Below, in pieces: positions 19,742-28,907 of a stretch of DNA of 64,000 nt (its first letter is position 1; each line of letters starts with the position of its first letter). Under the pieces are notes generated by a model. The model saw only the letters and a list, made by a program, of their open reading frames with translations. It did no database searches and was not told the origin of the DNA. This DNA is from Streptomyces sp. NBC_01268 (GTDB lineage: Bacteria; Actinomycetota; Actinomycetes; Streptomycetales; Streptomycetaceae): NCBI RefSeq assembly GCF_036240795.1, contig NZ_CP108454.1, positions 6,694,001-6,758,000 of the forward strand, read 5' to 3'. The position numbers and the translations under genes are program-made.

Positions 19742-21199
19742 TCAGTCCTCGCGCAGGGCGCGGACGGCCTCCTCGACGCGCTTGCCGTACTCGGCGTCGG
19801 CGGCGGCGAAGTGGGCGATGTTCTTCTCGATGATGTCCTCGCGGGAGACCTGGGAGAGGCCGCCGGCGATGTTGGCGACCAGGCGGCCCTTCTCGTCCTC
19901 GGACATCAGGCGGTAGAGCTCACCGGCCTGGAAGAAGTCGTCGTCCTTGGTGTGCTGCGGCGCCTCGTGGGTGCCGGTCCAGCCGTGGATGGCGAGCGGC
20001 GCGGACAGCGCGGCGTCGGTCTGCTGCGGACCCGAGTACGAGTTGGGCTCGTAGTTCTTGTCGTGGCGCGAGCCGTTGCGGGTGGCCATGTAGCCGTCGC
20101 GGCCGTAGTTGTCGGCGGTGGTCGCCTTGGGGGCGTTGACCGGCAGCTGGGTGTGGTTGACGCCGAGGCGGTAGCGGTGGGCGTCCGCGTAGGCGAAGAG
20201 GCGGCCCTGGAGCATCTTGTCGGGCGAGGGGCCGATGCCCGGAACGAAGTTGTTCGGGGAGAAGGCGGCCTGCTCGACCTCGGCGAAGACGTTGTCCGGG
20301 TTGCGGTCGAGGACCAGTCGGCCCACGCGCTGCAGCGGGTAGTCGCTGTGCGGCCACACCTTGGTGAGGTCGAACGGGTTGAAGCGGTAGTCGGCGGCCT
20401 CGGCGGCCGGCATCACCTGGACGTAGAGGGTCCAGGAGGGGCTCACGCCGCGCTCGATCGACTGGAGCAGGTCGGTCTGGTGCGAGTTCGCGTCCTTGCC
20501 GACGAGCTCGGCGGCCTGCTCGCCGGAGAGGGAGCGGATGCCCTGGTTCGTCTTGAAGTGGTACTTGACGAAGAAGGCCTCGCCCGCCTCGTTGGTCCAC
20601 TGGTAGGTGTGCGAGCCGTAGCCGTTCATGTGGCGGTACGAGGCGGGGATGCCGCGGTCGCCCATGAGCCAGGTCACCTGGTGGGTCGCCTCGGGGGCGT
20701 GCGCCCAGAAGTCCCAGACGTTGTCCGGCTCCTGCTTGCCCGTGAAGGGGTCGCGCTTCTGGGAGTGGATGAAGTCGGGGAACTTGATCGGGTCCTTGAT
20801 GAAGAACACCGGGGTGTTGTTGCCGACGAGGTCGTAGTTGCCCTCCTCGGTGTAGAACTTCAGCGCGAAGCCGCGCGGGTCGCGGACCGCGTCCGCGCCG
20901 CCGAGCGAGTCGGCCACGGTGGAGAAGCGCAGGAAGGTCTCGGTCTTCTTGCCGACCTGGGAGAGGAAGTCCGCCTTGGTGTAGGCGGTGACGTCGTCCG
21001 TCACCTCGAAGTAGCCGTACGCGCCGGAGCCGCGGGCGTGCACCACGCGCTCCGGGATGCGCTCACGGTTGAAGCGCGCGAGCTTCTCCAGCAGGTGCTG
21101 GTCCTGGAGCAGGATGGGGCCACCGACGCCGGCGGTGGCGGAGTTCTGGTTGTCGGCGACAGGGGCGCCGGACTCGGTCGTAAGCACGCGCTTCGACAT
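19742..21199 (-). CDS. katA: monofunctional heme catalase
   Basis: A 485-residue clade-3 (small-subunit) heme catalase converting H2O2 to O2 and water. [17 protein letters not shown] carries the distal His54, [11 protein letters not shown] the distal Asn, and [15 protein letters not shown] the proximal heme-ligating Tyr. Length is normal for clade 3. It sits between gcl and the glxR-hyi operon. Uricase (25056) releases H2O2, so a catalase in this cluster makes metabolic sense. Its promoter has TTGACG inside a 15-bp TCAACA...TGTTGA palindrome shared with the uraD promoter. The katA name is by analogy. Confidence 0.93.
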   Translation of the reverse strand: MSKRVLTTESGAPVADNQNSATAGVGGPILLQDQHLLEKLARFNRERIPERVVHARGSGAYGYFEVTDDVTAYTKADFLSQVGKKTETFLRFSTVADSLGGADAVRDPRGFALKFYTEEGNYDLVGNNTPVFFIKDPIKFPDFIHSQKRDPFTGKQEPDNVWDFWAHAPEATHQVTWLMGDRGIPASYRHMNGYGSHTYQWTNEAGEAFFVKYHFKTNQGIRSLSGEQAAELVGKDANSHQTDLLQSIERGVSPSWTLYVQVMPAAEAADYRFNPFDLTKVWPHSDYPLQRVGRLVLDRNPDNVFAEVEQAAFSPNNFVPGIGPSPDKMLQGRLFAYADAHRYRLGVNHTQLPVNAPKATTADNYGRDGYMATRNGSRHDKNYEPNSYSGPQQTDAALSAPLAIHGWTGTHEAPQHTKDDDFFQAGELYRLMSEDEKGRLVANIAGGLSQVSREDIIEKNIAHFAAADAEYGKRVEEAVRALRED

Positions 21200-21242
21200 C
21201 GTGACCTTCCGTACGGGAGCTGCACTGCTGGGAGTGCTCTGG

Positions 21243-21283
21243 AGCGTATGTACGCCCGCCGAGCAGCGTCAACAGTTTGTTGA
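21243..21283 (-). promoter_or_regulatory. katA promoter with palindrome over the -35
   Basis: On the minus strand TCAACAAACTGTTGA (21283-21269) overlaps the -35 TTGACG (21272-21267). TACGCT (21248-21243) follows at 18 bp as a plausible -10. A near-identical palindrome in the same relation to the -35 lies upstream of uraD. The binding protein is not known. Confidence 0.55.
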
Positions 21284-21389
21284 AATTGAAGTGTGGTGTT
21301 CCGGACGGCGGCGACGCCTGGGCGCGACAGGACAGGTGTCAGCGCCGCCGCCGCCCGGAAATCAGGGCCCCGTCAGGACGGGGGGCGGG

Positions 21390-22280
21390 TCAGACCTGCC
21401 GGCCGGAGAGGCGCTCGACGGCGCGCAGCAGGGCCGAGTGGTCCAGGCCGCCGTCGCCCTGGGCGCGCAGCGACGCGACCAGCTGGGCGACCACGGCGCC
21501 GACCGGGAGGGCCGCACCGACGTTGCGGGCGGCGTCGGTGACGATGCCCATGTCCTTGTGGTGCAGGTCGATCCGGAAGCCGGGCTTGAAGTCCCGGTTC
21601 AGGAAGTTGTCCTTCTTGCGGGTCAGGACCGTGGAGCCGGCCAGGCCGCCGTTGAGGACGTCCAGGGCGGCCTGGAGGTTCACGCCGGACTTCTCGAGGA
21701 AGACGACGGCCTCGGCGCACGCCTGGATGTTCACGGCGACGATCAGCTGGTTGGCCGCCTTCACCGTCTGGCCGGAGCCGTGCGGGCCGCACAGGACGAT
21801 GACCTTGCCGAGGGCCTCGAGGATCGGCAGGGCCTCGTCGAAGTCGGCCTGCTCGCCACCCACCATGATCGACAGGACGGCCTCGATGGCGCCGGCCTCG
21901 CCGCCGGAGACGGGGGCGTCGATGACGCGGATGCCCTTCTCCTTGGCGTTCTTCGCCAGGTCGACGGAGGTCTGCGGGGTGATCGACGACATGTCGACGA
22001 TCAGCGCGCCCGACCTGGCGTTCTCCAGGATGCCCGCGGGGCCGTAGGAGATGGCCTCGACCTGCGGGGAGGCGGGCACCATCGTGACGATCACGTCGGC
22101 GTCCTTGACGGCCTCGGCGATCGAGCCGGCGACGGTGCCGCCCGCCGCGGCGAGGCGGTCCAGCTTGTCCTGCTCCAGGGTGAAGCCGGTGACCGAGTAG
22201 CCGGCCTTGATCAGGTTCTCGGACATGGGGGAACCCATGATGCCGAGACCGATCCATGCGATCTTCGGAAGAGTGCTCAT
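21390..22280 (-). CDS. glxR: 2-hydroxy-3-oxopropionate (tartronate semialdehyde) reductase
   Basis: A 296-residue beta-hydroxyacid dehydrogenase that reduces tartronate semialdehyde to D-glycerate. MSTLPKIAWIGLGIMGSPMS holds the GxGxxG cofactor loop. DAPVSGGEAGA is the substrate-binding motif, GSGQTVKAANQLIV contains the catalytic Lys, and LHHKDMGI the C-terminal conserved block. GAGAGG lies about 7 bp before ATG 22280. It is 44 bp downstream of hyi on the same strand, an operon completing the glycerate pathway from glyoxylate started by Gcl. Control is by the paired operator upstream of hyi. Confidence 0.93.
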   Translation of the reverse strand: MSTLPKIAWIGLGIMGSPMSENLIKAGYSVTGFTLEQDKLDRLAAAGGTVAGSIAEAVKDADVIVTMVPASPQVEAISYGPAGILENARSGALIVDMSSITPQTSVDLAKNAKEKGIRVIDAPVSGGEAGAIEAVLSIMVGGEQADFDEALPILEALGKVIVLCGPHGSGQTVKAANQLIVAVNIQACAEAVVFLEKSGVNLQAALDVLNGGLAGSTVLTRKKDNFLNRDFKPGFRIDLHHKDMGIVTDAARNVGAALPVGAVVAQLVASLRAQGDGGLDHSALLRAVERLSGRQV

Positions 22281-22324
22281 GAGGGTGCCTCTCAAAACAA
22301 GGTCGTACGGGGAGGGGGCCTGCG

Positions 22325-23158
22325 TCAGCGGGCGGGGCGGGCCTCGGGGGCGAGCCATTCGAAGGACGCGGCGGCGTCGGCGGCCTTGTACTCCAGGCCC
22401 ACCCAGCCGTCGTAACCGGCCTTCCCCAGCTCGTCGAGGAGCTGCTCCAGCGGCAGCTCGCCGGTACCCGGGGCGCCACGGCCCGGCTTGTCGGCGATCT
22501 GGACGTGGCCGGTCCTGTCCGCGTACTCCGCGATGACCCGGCTGACGTCCTCGCCGTTCATGGCCAGGTGGTAGATGTCGAGGAGGAACTTGGCGTTGCC
22601 GAGGCCGGTGGCCGCGTTCACCTTGTCGACGACCTCGACGCCGGCGGGGGCGCTCACCAGCGGGTAGAGCGGCGACTCCGGCTTGTTGAGGGTCTCGATC
22701 AGCAGGATCGCGCCGACCCGGTCGGCCGCGCGGGCGGCCAGCACCAGGTTCTCCAGGGCGAGCTCGTCCTGGACGGCCGGGTCCACGCCCTCGACGCGGT
22801 TGCCGTAGAGCGCGTTGAGCGCCTTGCAGCCGACCGAGGCCGCGAAGTCCGCGGCGATGTCGATGTTGGCCCGGAAGCGGTCCGACTCCTCGCCGGGCAC
22901 CGAGACCGCGCCGCGGTCGGGGCCGGGGAGCTGTCCGGCGTAGAAGTTCAGGCCCACCAGCTGGGTGCCGGCGTCCTCGAGAGCCTTCTTGAGGGCGTCG
23001 AGCTCGCTCTGCTCGGGGGTGGCGGTGTCGATCCAGGGCCACCACAGCTCGACCGCGGTGAAGCCCGCCGCGGCGGCGGCCGCGGGGCGCTCCAGGAGCG
23101 GGAGTTCCGTGAAGAGGATCGACAGGTTCACATCGAAGCGCTGGTCCGTGTATCCCAT
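22325..23158 (-). CDS. hyi: hydroxypyruvate isomerase
   Basis: A 277-residue TIM-barrel enzyme of the xylose-isomerase-like superfamily that interconverts hydroxypyruvate and tartronate semialdehyde. Seen are the N-terminal DVNLSILFTELPLLERPAAA, GFTAVELWWPW, GLNFYAGQLPGPDRG, ILLIETLNKPESPLY with a metal-ligand Glu, and LLDIYHLAMNGEDVSRVI with Asp and His ligands. GLEYKAADA near the end supplies the last Glu. GGAGCG is the ribosome site. It is the first gene of the hyi-glxR operon. Its leader carries two TTCY...GGAA boxes with 21-bp spacing. Confidence 0.92.
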   Translation of the reverse strand: MGYTDQRFDVNLSILFTELPLLERPAAAAAAGFTAVELWWPWIDTATPEQSELDALKKALEDAGTQLVGLNFYAGQLPGPDRGAVSVPGEESDRFRANIDIAADFAASVGCKALNALYGNRVEGVDPAVQDELALENLVLAARAADRVGAILLIETLNKPESPLYPLVSAPAGVEVVDKVNAATGLGNAKFLLDIYHLAMNGEDVSRVIAEYADRTGHVQIADKPGRGAPGTGELPLEQLLDELGKAGYDGWVGLEYKAADAAASFEWLAPEARPAR

Positions 23159-23173
23159 GAGGGGCGGCGCTCC

Positions 23174-23238
23174 TTCCGTATTGCGGAAGTAAGTTTCTGT
23201 CTGACGGAATGTTGCAAGCGGACCGGTCGACTTGTCAA
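23174..23238 (-). promoter_or_regulatory. hyi-glxR promoter and paired AllR-type operator
   Basis: On the minus strand TTGACA (23238-23233) and a weak -10 CAACAT (23214-23209) are 18 bp apart. The boxes TTCTGTCTGACGGAA (23195-23209) and TTCCGTATTGCGGAA (23174-23188), given in plus-strand orientation, have centres 21 bp apart and run from the -10 to the edge of the ribosome site. A repressor here would block transcription start. Confidence 0.7.
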
Positions 23239-23295
23239 GAGGTCCCCGCAGGTCCGGGGCTCCCGTGGGCCGGGGCCGGGCCGTAGCGTGGGGGC

Positions 23296-23577
23296 ATGGT
23301 GCGTTTGAGAGTGGAGTTCACGACCGAGCCGTTCGACCTGGAAGAGGCGCCGGCGCACGCGGTCGTGGCGCGTGAGGTCATCCAGTCGGCCGAACTGGAC
23401 GCGGTGGATGTGGGGCCCTTCGGCAACACGGCGGAAGGCGGTGCCGACGCCGTGCTCACCGCGGTGGACGCGCTGCTGCGCAAGTCCCTGGCGGCCGGGG
23501 CGACCCGGGTCTCGCTCCAGGTGAACGTGATCGGGGGGTCCCGGGAGTCCGTGGAGTCGAAGGAGGGGGAGAAGTGA
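23296..23577 (+). CDS. small protein resembling the MTH1187/YkoF-like family
   Basis: A 93-residue protein (FTTEPFDLEEAPAHAVVAR, LDAVDVGPFGNTAEGGADAV, AGATRVSLQVNVIG). The alternating strand-helix-strand pattern and the 'AGATRVSLQVNV' last strand resemble small ferredoxin-like proteins of the MTH1187/DUF77 thiamine-binding group; the match is by eye and tentative. It overlaps the following HTH gene by 4 bp, so the two are co-translated. It is divergent from hyi. No link to purine breakdown is evident beyond position. Confidence 0.55.
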   Translation: MVRLRVEFTTEPFDLEEAPAHAVVAREVIQSAELDAVDVGPFGNTAEGGADAVLTAVDALLRKSLAAGATRVSLQVNVIGGSRESVESKEGEK

Positions 23578-23960
23578 GCGAGCATCCCCTGGTGGCGGCG
23601 GTGAAGCCGCTCGTCGACGCGATGGGCGCCGAGCTGCTGGTGCCGGAGCAGGCCGGAGTGGACGACGTGGTCCTCGCCTGGGAGGGCGAGGACGTGCTCG
23701 CCGTGCGGCTGCCGCAGCTGTCCGAATCGCTGGATCACATTCTGGCCGCGATGGAACGACGGCACGGGATGCCGCTCGCCGAGCTCGACCGCAAGAGCAA
23801 GCAGGAGGTCGTGCGGATCCTGGAGGCACGGGGTGCCTTCTCGGTGCGCCATGGAGTGGAGACGGTGGCGGGGGCGCTGGGCGTCAGCCGCTTCACCGTG
23901 TACAACTACCTGAACAGGGAGACCGCCCTGAACAGGGAAAAGGCCCCCAAGAGCGGGTAG
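23574..23960 (+). CDS. small helix-turn-helix regulator, DauR-like HTH
   Basis: A 128-residue protein with a C-terminal DNA-binding domain: KSKQEVVRILEARGAFSVRH then GVETVAGALGVSRFTVYNYL, matching the DauR/YheO-type HTH. The first 70 residues (AAVKPLVDAMGAELLVPEQA, LAVRLPQLSESLDHILAAME) would be a sensing or dimerisation part. The GTG start is within the GTGA overlap with the upstream gene. It lies directly upstream of uraD, so local regulation of the uric acid genes is possible. A hairpin terminator follows its stop. Confidence 0.75.
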   Translation: MSEHPLVAAVKPLVDAMGAELLVPEQAGVDDVVLAWEGEDVLAVRLPQLSESLDHILAAMERRHGMPLAELDRKSKQEVVRILEARGAFSVRHGVETVAGALGVSRFTVYNYLNRETALNREKAPKSG

Positions 23961-23979
23961 TTGATCATGAGTGACCACG

Positions 23980-24013
23980 AGCCGTCGTCCAGATGTCGGG
24001 ACGACGGCTTTTG
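23980..24013 (+). terminator. rho-independent terminator with T-run
   Basis: AGCCGTCGTCC (23980-23990) pairs perfectly with GGACGACGGCT (23999-24009) around an 8-base loop, and TTTT follows. It separates the HTH gene from the uraD operon. Confidence 0.9.
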
Positions 24014-24026
24014 TGTGGCCGAGTTT

Positions 24027-24067
24027 TCAACAAAGTGTTGACGTCGTGTTGCGGAGGGCGTTAGCTA
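24027..24067 (+). promoter_or_regulatory. uraD-uraH-uricase promoter with palindrome over the -35
   Basis: TCAACAAAGTGTTGA (24027-24041) overlaps -35 TTGACG (24038-24043); TAGCTA at 24062-24067 is a plausible -10 at 18 bp. A half-matching TTCC...GGA-like sequence lies at 24042-24056. The arrangement copies the katA promoter. Confidence 0.55.
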
Positions 24068-24115
24068 TCCGCAGCCCGTCCGACGCACAGCGAAAAACAG
24101 CCACGGAGGCTTCCC

Positions 24116-24631
24116 GTGACTTCAGGTACGACACCGGGTCTCACCCGGTTCAACACCTCGGCGGACGGCGACGCCGTCGCCGCACTCCACGAGGTGTGCT
24201 CCAGTTCGGCGTGGGGGAGCAAGCTGCTCGCCCAGCGCCCGTACGCCACCGCGGAAGCCCTCTTCCTCGCCAGTGACGCCGCCATGGCGGAGCTGACCAC
24301 CGAGGACCTGGCCGACGCGATGGCGGGCCACCCGCCGATCGGTCGTCCGAAGGCAGGGGACCCGACCTCCTCCCGCGAGCAGAGCGGGATGGCCGGCGCC
24401 TCCGCGGAGCTCAAGGCCGAGATGCTCGAACTCAACCTGGCCTACCAGGACAAGTTCGGTCATGTCTTCCTCATCTGCGCCACCGGCAGGACCGGCGAGC
24501 AGATGCGCGACGCGGTCCGCGAGCGGATCGAGAACTCGCCCGAGCAGGAGCGGGAGATCGTCCGCACCGAACTGGGCAAGATCAACCGCATCCGTCTGAC
24601 CCGTCTCGTCGAGACCGAGGAAGAGAACTGA
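24116..24631 (+). CDS. uraD: 2-oxo-4-hydroxy-4-carboxy-5-ureidoimidazoline decarboxylase
   Basis: A 171-residue all-helical OHCU decarboxylase, the third step of urate breakdown, giving S-allantoin. LTRFNTSADGDAVAALHEVC is the N-terminal helix, and AMAGHPPIGRPKAGD contains the catalytic His of the HPxIG motif. SREQSGMAGA and DKFGHVFLICATGRTGEQM with NRIRLTRLV complete the family pattern. GGAGG lies 6 bp before the GTG. Its TGA overlaps the ATG of uraH by one base. The order uraD-uraH-uricase is common in actinobacteria. Confidence 0.95.
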   Translation: MTSGTTPGLTRFNTSADGDAVAALHEVCSSSAWGSKLLAQRPYATAEALFLASDAAMAELTTEDLADAMAGHPPIGRPKAGDPTSSREQSGMAGASAELKAEMLELNLAYQDKFGHVFLICATGRTGEQMRDAVRERIENSPEQEREIVRTELGKINRIRLTRLVETEEEN

Positions 24632-25050
24632 TGAGCACCGACACCTCGGCTTCGCCGAGCAGCTCCGTGTCCACCCACATCCTGGACACCAGCGTCGGCC
24701 GTCCGGCCGAGGGCGTGGCCATCACGCTCGCGGCCCGCGCCGGCTCCGACGCCGAGTGGACCGCTCTGGGCGGCTCCGCCACCGACGCGGACGGGCGATG
24801 CAAGGACCTCCCGGCCCTGCCGGAGGACACGACCCACGTACGGCTCGACTTCCAGACCGAGGCGTACTTCCTGAGCAAGCAGAACAAGCAAGCCGAGGCG
24901 CAGCAGGACGCCCCCGCGAATCGGGACAGCGGTACGACCGGAGCGTTCTTCCCGGAGGTGGCGATCACGTTCGCCGTCGTCCCGGGCGAGCACTACCATG
25001 TACCGCTGCTGCTCAACCCGTTCGGCTACTCCGTTTACCGAGGGAGCTAG
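24631..25050 (+). CDS. uraH: 5-hydroxyisourate hydrolase
   Basis: A 139-residue transthyretin-related protein that hydrolyses 5-hydroxyisourate, the unstable uricase product, to OHCU. The N-terminus VSTHILDTSVGRPAEGV carries the conserved His, EVAITFAVVPGEHYHVPLLL carries the second His pair, and the C-terminus YSVYRGS is the family's signature YRGS tetrapeptide. An inserted hydrophilic stretch (SKQNKQAEAQQDAPANRDSG) makes it about 20 residues longer than usual. It overlaps uraD and precedes the uricase gene by 5 bp. Confidence 0.95.
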   Translation: MSTDTSASPSSSVSTHILDTSVGRPAEGVAITLAARAGSDAEWTALGGSATDADGRCKDLPALPEDTTHVRLDFQTEAYFLSKQNKQAEAQQDAPANRDSGTTGAFFPEVAITFAVVPGEHYHVPLLLNPFGYSVYRGS

Positions 25051-25055
25051 CAGAC

Positions 25056-25979
25056 ATGCCCACGATTCTCGGCCAGAACCAGTACGGCAAAGCAGAGAAC
25101 CGCGTCGTCAAGATCACGCGGGACGGCGCGACCCACCACATCAAGGACCTGAACGTCTCCGTCGCCCTCTCCGGTGACCTCGACGACGTCCACCTCACCG
25201 GCTCGAACGCCCACTGCCTCCCCACCGACACGACGAAGAACACCGTCTTCGCGTTCGCCAAGGAGTACGGCATCGAGTCCGCCGAGCAGTTCGGCATCCA
25301 CCTGGCGCGTCACTTCGTGACCAGCCAGGAGCCGATCCACCGGGCCCGCATCCAGATCGAGGAGTACTCCTGGGAGCGGATCGCCGGCTCGGACGCCAAT
25401 TCCAAGTTCATCGGCTCGGACGAGGTGAACCACTCCTTCGTCCGCAAGGGCCAGGAGACCCGCGTCACCCAGATCACCTATGACGGCGAGAACTGGGAGG
25501 TCATCTCCGGCCTCAAGGACCTCGTCGTCATGAACTCCACCAACTCGGAGTTCTGGGGCTACATCAAGGACAAGTACACGACCCTCCAGGAGGCGTACGA
25601 TCGCATCCTGGCCACGCAGGTGTCCGGCCGCTGGCGGTTCAACTGGACCGACGACGAGCAGCGGATGCCCAACTGGGAGCGGTCCTACGAGCAGACCAAG
25701 AAGCACATGCTCGAGGCCTTCTCGGAGACGTACTCGTACTCCCTGCAGCAGACGCTGTACCAGATGGCCACGCGGATCATCAACCACCGTTCGGAGATCG
25801 ACGAGGTCCGCTTCTCGCTCCCGAACAAGCACCACTTCCTGGTCGACCTCGAACCCTTCGGTCTGAAGAACGACAACGAGGTCTACTACGCGGCCGACCG
25901 CATGTACGGCCTCATCGAGGCCACGGTCCTGCGCGACGGCGCCACGGCGCAGATCCCGGTCGACATGACCAACCTCTAA
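25056..25979 (+). CDS. factor-independent urate hydroxylase (uricase)
   Basis: A 307-residue uricase, cofactor-free, oxidising urate with O2 to 5-hydroxyisourate plus H2O2. QNQYGKAENRVVKI has the N-terminal catalytic Lys, TDTTKNTVFAFAKEYGIES the Thr of the Thr-Lys dyad, and HHFLVDLEPFGLKNDNEVY the C-terminal substrate-binding block of the duplicated T-fold. GGGAG lies about 10 bp before the ATG. It is the third gene of the uraD operon. Its peroxide is probably handled by the catalase encoded nearby. Confidence 0.95.
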   Translation: MPTILGQNQYGKAENRVVKITRDGATHHIKDLNVSVALSGDLDDVHLTGSNAHCLPTDTTKNTVFAFAKEYGIESAEQFGIHLARHFVTSQEPIHRARIQIEEYSWERIAGSDANSKFIGSDEVNHSFVRKGQETRVTQITYDGENWEVISGLKDLVVMNSTNSEFWGYIKDKYTTLQEAYDRILATQVSGRWRFNWTDDEQRMPNWERSYEQTKKHMLEAFSETYSYSLQQTLYQMATRIINHRSEIDEVRFSLPNKHHFLVDLEPFGLKNDNEVYYAADRMYGLIEATVLRDGATAQIPVDMTNL

Positions 25980-25994
25980 GCGGCACCGAGTGCT

Positions 25995-26027
25995 CGCCCC
26001 CGCCCGCCCCGCAGCCGGGCGGGGGCG
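25995..26027 (+). terminator. GC-rich hairpin after uricase gene
   Basis: CGCCCCCGCCCG (25995-26006) pairs with CGGGCGGGGGCG (26016-26027) around a 9-base loop, between the uricase stop and the permease start. It may end or attenuate the transcript, so the permease could be expressed at a lower level. Confidence 0.65.
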
Positions 26028-26048
26028 TGCACACCGGAGGGAACTTCC

Positions 26049-27455
26049 ATGGCACAGCCCGCAAAGGGGCCGGCAACCGCCGAAGGCCCGTGTTCCACCC
26101 CGTCCACCACCCCGGCCGCCTGCCACCCGGTGGACGAGAAACTCCCCGCCTCGCGGCTCGTCCCCGCGGCACTGCAGCACATCGCCGCCATGTACGCGGG
26201 TGTCGTCACCCCTCCGCTCATCATCGGTCAGGCGGTCGGCCTGGACACCGCCGGCATGACCCGGCTCATCGCCGCCGGCCTGCTGATCGCCGGCTGCGCG
26301 ACCATCCTGCAGACCCTCGGCCTCGGGCGCTTCGCCGGCAACCGGCTCCCGTTCGTGAACGCGGCCTCGTCGGCCGGCATCACCCCGATGCTCGCCATCG
26401 CCGAGAACACCGCCCCGGGACACCAACTCCCCGCCATCTACGGCGCGGTGATGGTCGCCGGAGTCTTCTGCCTCGCCGTCGGCCCCTTCTTCGGCCGGCT
26501 CCTGCGCTTCTTCCCGCCGCTCGTCACCGGCGTCGTCATCACCCTCATCGGGGTCACCCTGATGCCCGTGCCGGTCGGCTGGGCGCAGGGCGGCGACAAG
26601 AACGCCGCCGACTTCGGCGACATGAGGCACCTGGCCCTCGCCGGCTTCACCCTCGTCGTCGTCCTCCTCTTCCAGCGCTTCGGCAAGGGCTTCGTCAAGC
26701 AGATCGCCCTGCTGCTCGGCCTGTTCATCGGCACGCTCGCCGCGGTCCCCTTCGGCATGGCGGACTTCACCGCCCTGCGCGAGGCCCCGGTCGCCGCGCT
26801 GCCCACGCCCTTCGCCTTCGGCGCCCCCGAGTTCCAGCCCGCCGCGATCATCTCCCTGTGCATCGTGATGCTGGTCCTGATGACCGAGTCCAGCGCCGGG
26901 ATGCTCGCCCTGGGCGAGATCTGCGAGCGGCGCAGCGACGGCCGGACCATCACCCGCGGACTGCGCACCGACGGCATCGCCACCCTGCTCGGCCCCGTCT
27001 TCGGCGGCTTCCCCACCTCGGCCTTCGCCCAGAACGTCGGCGTCGTCTCGCTGACCCGGGTGCGCAGCCGGTACGTCGTCGCCGTGGCCGGCGGCGCCCT
27101 CCTGGTCCTGGGAGCCTTCCCGGTCCTCGGCGCGGTGGTCTCCCTGGTGCCCATGCCGGTCCTCGGCGGCGCGGGCATCGTGCTCTTCGGCTCCATCGCC
27201 GTGAGCGGCATCCGGACCCTCTCCGAGGCCGGACTCGACGACAGCTCCAACATCATCCTGGTGGCCGTCGCGCTCGGAGCGGGCATCATCCCGCTCGCCG
27301 CACCCACCTTCTACGCCGGATTCCCCGCCTGGGCGCAGACCGTGCTCGGCTCCGGCATCAGCGCGGGGGCGCTCGTCGCCGTCCTGCTGAACCTCTTCTT
27401 CCACCATCTCGGCACCCGGAGCCGTCACGCGTCTCCGGCACTCAAATCCTCCTAG
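26049..27455 (+). CDS. NCS2 family purine/urate permease
   Basis: A 468-residue nucleobase-cation symporter-2 protein with about 14 hydrophobic segments. HPVDEKLPASRLVPAALQHI then AAMYAGVVTPPLIIGQAVGL is the typical N-terminal region. The family's substrate-site motifs appear as QNVGVVSLTRVRSR (QNxGxxxxT) and, earlier, the Glu-bearing VMLVLMTESSAGMLALGEI. Members import urate or xanthine. Its position after uricase points to urate or another oxopurine. A second, similar permease is at 29185. Its ribosome site is GGAGGG. Confidence 0.9.
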   Translation: MAQPAKGPATAEGPCSTPSTTPAACHPVDEKLPASRLVPAALQHIAAMYAGVVTPPLIIGQAVGLDTAGMTRLIAAGLLIAGCATILQTLGLGRFAGNRLPFVNAASSAGITPMLAIAENTAPGHQLPAIYGAVMVAGVFCLAVGPFFGRLLRFFPPLVTGVVITLIGVTLMPVPVGWAQGGDKNAADFGDMRHLALAGFTLVVVLLFQRFGKGFVKQIALLLGLFIGTLAAVPFGMADFTALREAPVAALPTPFAFGAPEFQPAAIISLCIVMLVLMTESSAGMLALGEICERRSDGRTITRGLRTDGIATLLGPVFGGFPTSAFAQNVGVVSLTRVRSRYVVAVAGGALLVLGAFPVLGAVVSLVPMPVLGGAGIVLFGSIAVSGIRTLSEAGLDDSSNIILVAVALGAGIIPLAAPTFYAGFPAWAQTVLGSGISAGALVAVLLNLFFHHLGTRSRHASPALKSS

Positions 27456-27503
27456 GGTCCTGCCGTGCCCAACCATCCCCCCAGGAATGAAGGAAGCACC
27501 GTC

Positions 27504-28892
27504 ATGGCAGCACCTTCGGCAGCCCAGCGCATCGTCATCGAGAACGCGGCGATCGCGACCGTCGACGCGAACGACACCGAGTACGCCACCGGCCACCTCG
27601 TCGTCGCCGACAACAAGATCGAGTCCATCGGTGCCGGCAAGGCCCCCGAGGGCCTGGAGAACGTGGTCCGGCGGATCGACGCCACCGGCCATCTGATCAC
27701 GCCGGGTCTCGTCAACACCCACCACCACTTCTACCAGTGGATCACCCGGGGCCTCGCGACCGACCACAACCTCTTCGACTGGCTGGTCGCGCTCTACCCG
27801 ACCTGGGCCCGCATCGACGAGCAGATGGTGCGCGTCGCCGCCCAGGGATCGCTGGCGATGATGGCCCGCGGCGGTGTCACCACCGCCATGGACCACCACT
27901 ACGTCTACCCGCAGGGCTCCGGCGACCTGTCCGGCGCCATCATCGGCGCCGCGAGCGACATGGGCGTCCGCTTCACCCTCGCCCGCGGCTCCATGGACCG
28001 CAGCCAGAAGGACGGCGGCCTGCCGCCGGACTTCGCCGTCGAGACCACCGAGGGCGCGCTCGCCGCGACCGAGGAGACCGTCAAGAAGTTCCACGACGCC
28101 TCCTTCGACGCGATGACCCAGGTCGCCGTCGCCCCCTGTTCCCCCTTCTCCATCTCCACCGAACTGCTCCGCGAGGGCGCGGCGCTCGGCCGCCGCCTGG
28201 GCGTGCGCATGCACACCCACGGCTCGGAGACCGTGGAGGAGGAGAAGTTCTGCCACGAGCTCTTCGGCATGGGCCCGACGGACTACTTCGAGTCCACCGG
28301 CTTCCTCGGCGAGGACGTGTGGATGGCGCACTGCGTCCACATGAACGACTCCGACATCGCGGCCTTCGCCCGCACCAAGACCGGTGTCGCGCACTGCCCG
28401 TCCTCCAACGCGCGCCTCGCCGCCGGCATCGCCCGCGTACCCGACATGCTCAAGGCGGGCGTGCCGGTCGGCCTCGGCGTCGACGGCACCGCCTCCAACG
28501 AGTCGGGCGAGCTCCACACCGAGCTGCGCAACGCCCTGCTGATCAACCGGCTCGGCGCCCACCGCGAGGCCGCGCTCAACGCCCGCCAGGCCCTGCGTCT
28601 GGGCACCTACGGCGGTGCGCAGGTCCTCGGCCGCGCCGACAGCATCGGTTCGCTGGAGGCCGGCAAGCTGGCCGACTTCGTGCTCTGGAAGATCGACGGC
28701 CTCGGCCACTCGTCGATCGCCGACCCGGTCACCGCCATCGTCTTCGGTGCGGCCGCCCCGGTCACCGCGTCCTTCGTCAACGGCAGGCAGATCGTGGAGA
28801 ACAACCGTCTGCTGACCGCCGACGAGGACCGGATCGCGCGCGACGCGCGCACGGAGGCACAGCGCCTGGCCCGTATCGCGGCCCAGGCCTGA
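27504..28892 (+). CDS. 8-oxoguanine deaminase (amidohydrolase)
   Basis: A 462-residue amidohydrolase-superfamily enzyme. GLVNTHHHFYQWITRGL is the HxH metal motif. VRMHTHGSETVEEEKFCHEL, DVWMAHCVHMNDSD and VGLGVDGTASNESGEL provide the remaining His, His and Asp ligands. The HHHFYQ and NESGEL forms match the 8-oxoguanine deaminase group (guanine-deaminase-like), which makes urate from 8-oxoguanine. AAGGAAG lies 8 bp before ATG 27504. Between two purine permeases, it would feed uricase. The substrate is assigned from family resemblance; isoguanine or related purines are alternatives. Confidence 0.82.
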   Translation: MAAPSAAQRIVIENAAIATVDANDTEYATGHLVVADNKIESIGAGKAPEGLENVVRRIDATGHLITPGLVNTHHHFYQWITRGLATDHNLFDWLVALYPTWARIDEQMVRVAAQGSLAMMARGGVTTAMDHHYVYPQGSGDLSGAIIGAASDMGVRFTLARGSMDRSQKDGGLPPDFAVETTEGALAATEETVKKFHDASFDAMTQVAVAPCSPFSISTELLREGAALGRRLGVRMHTHGSETVEEEKFCHELFGMGPTDYFESTGFLGEDVWMAHCVHMNDSDIAAFARTKTGVAHCPSSNARLAAGIARVPDMLKAGVPVGLGVDGTASNESGELHTELRNALLINRLGAHREAALNARQALRLGTYGGAQVLGRADSIGSLEAGKLADFVLWKIDGLGHSSIADPVTAIVFGAAAPVTASFVNGRQIVENNRLLTADEDRIARDARTEAQRLARIAAQA

Positions 28893-28907
28893 CCCTCCCC
28901 AAGGAGT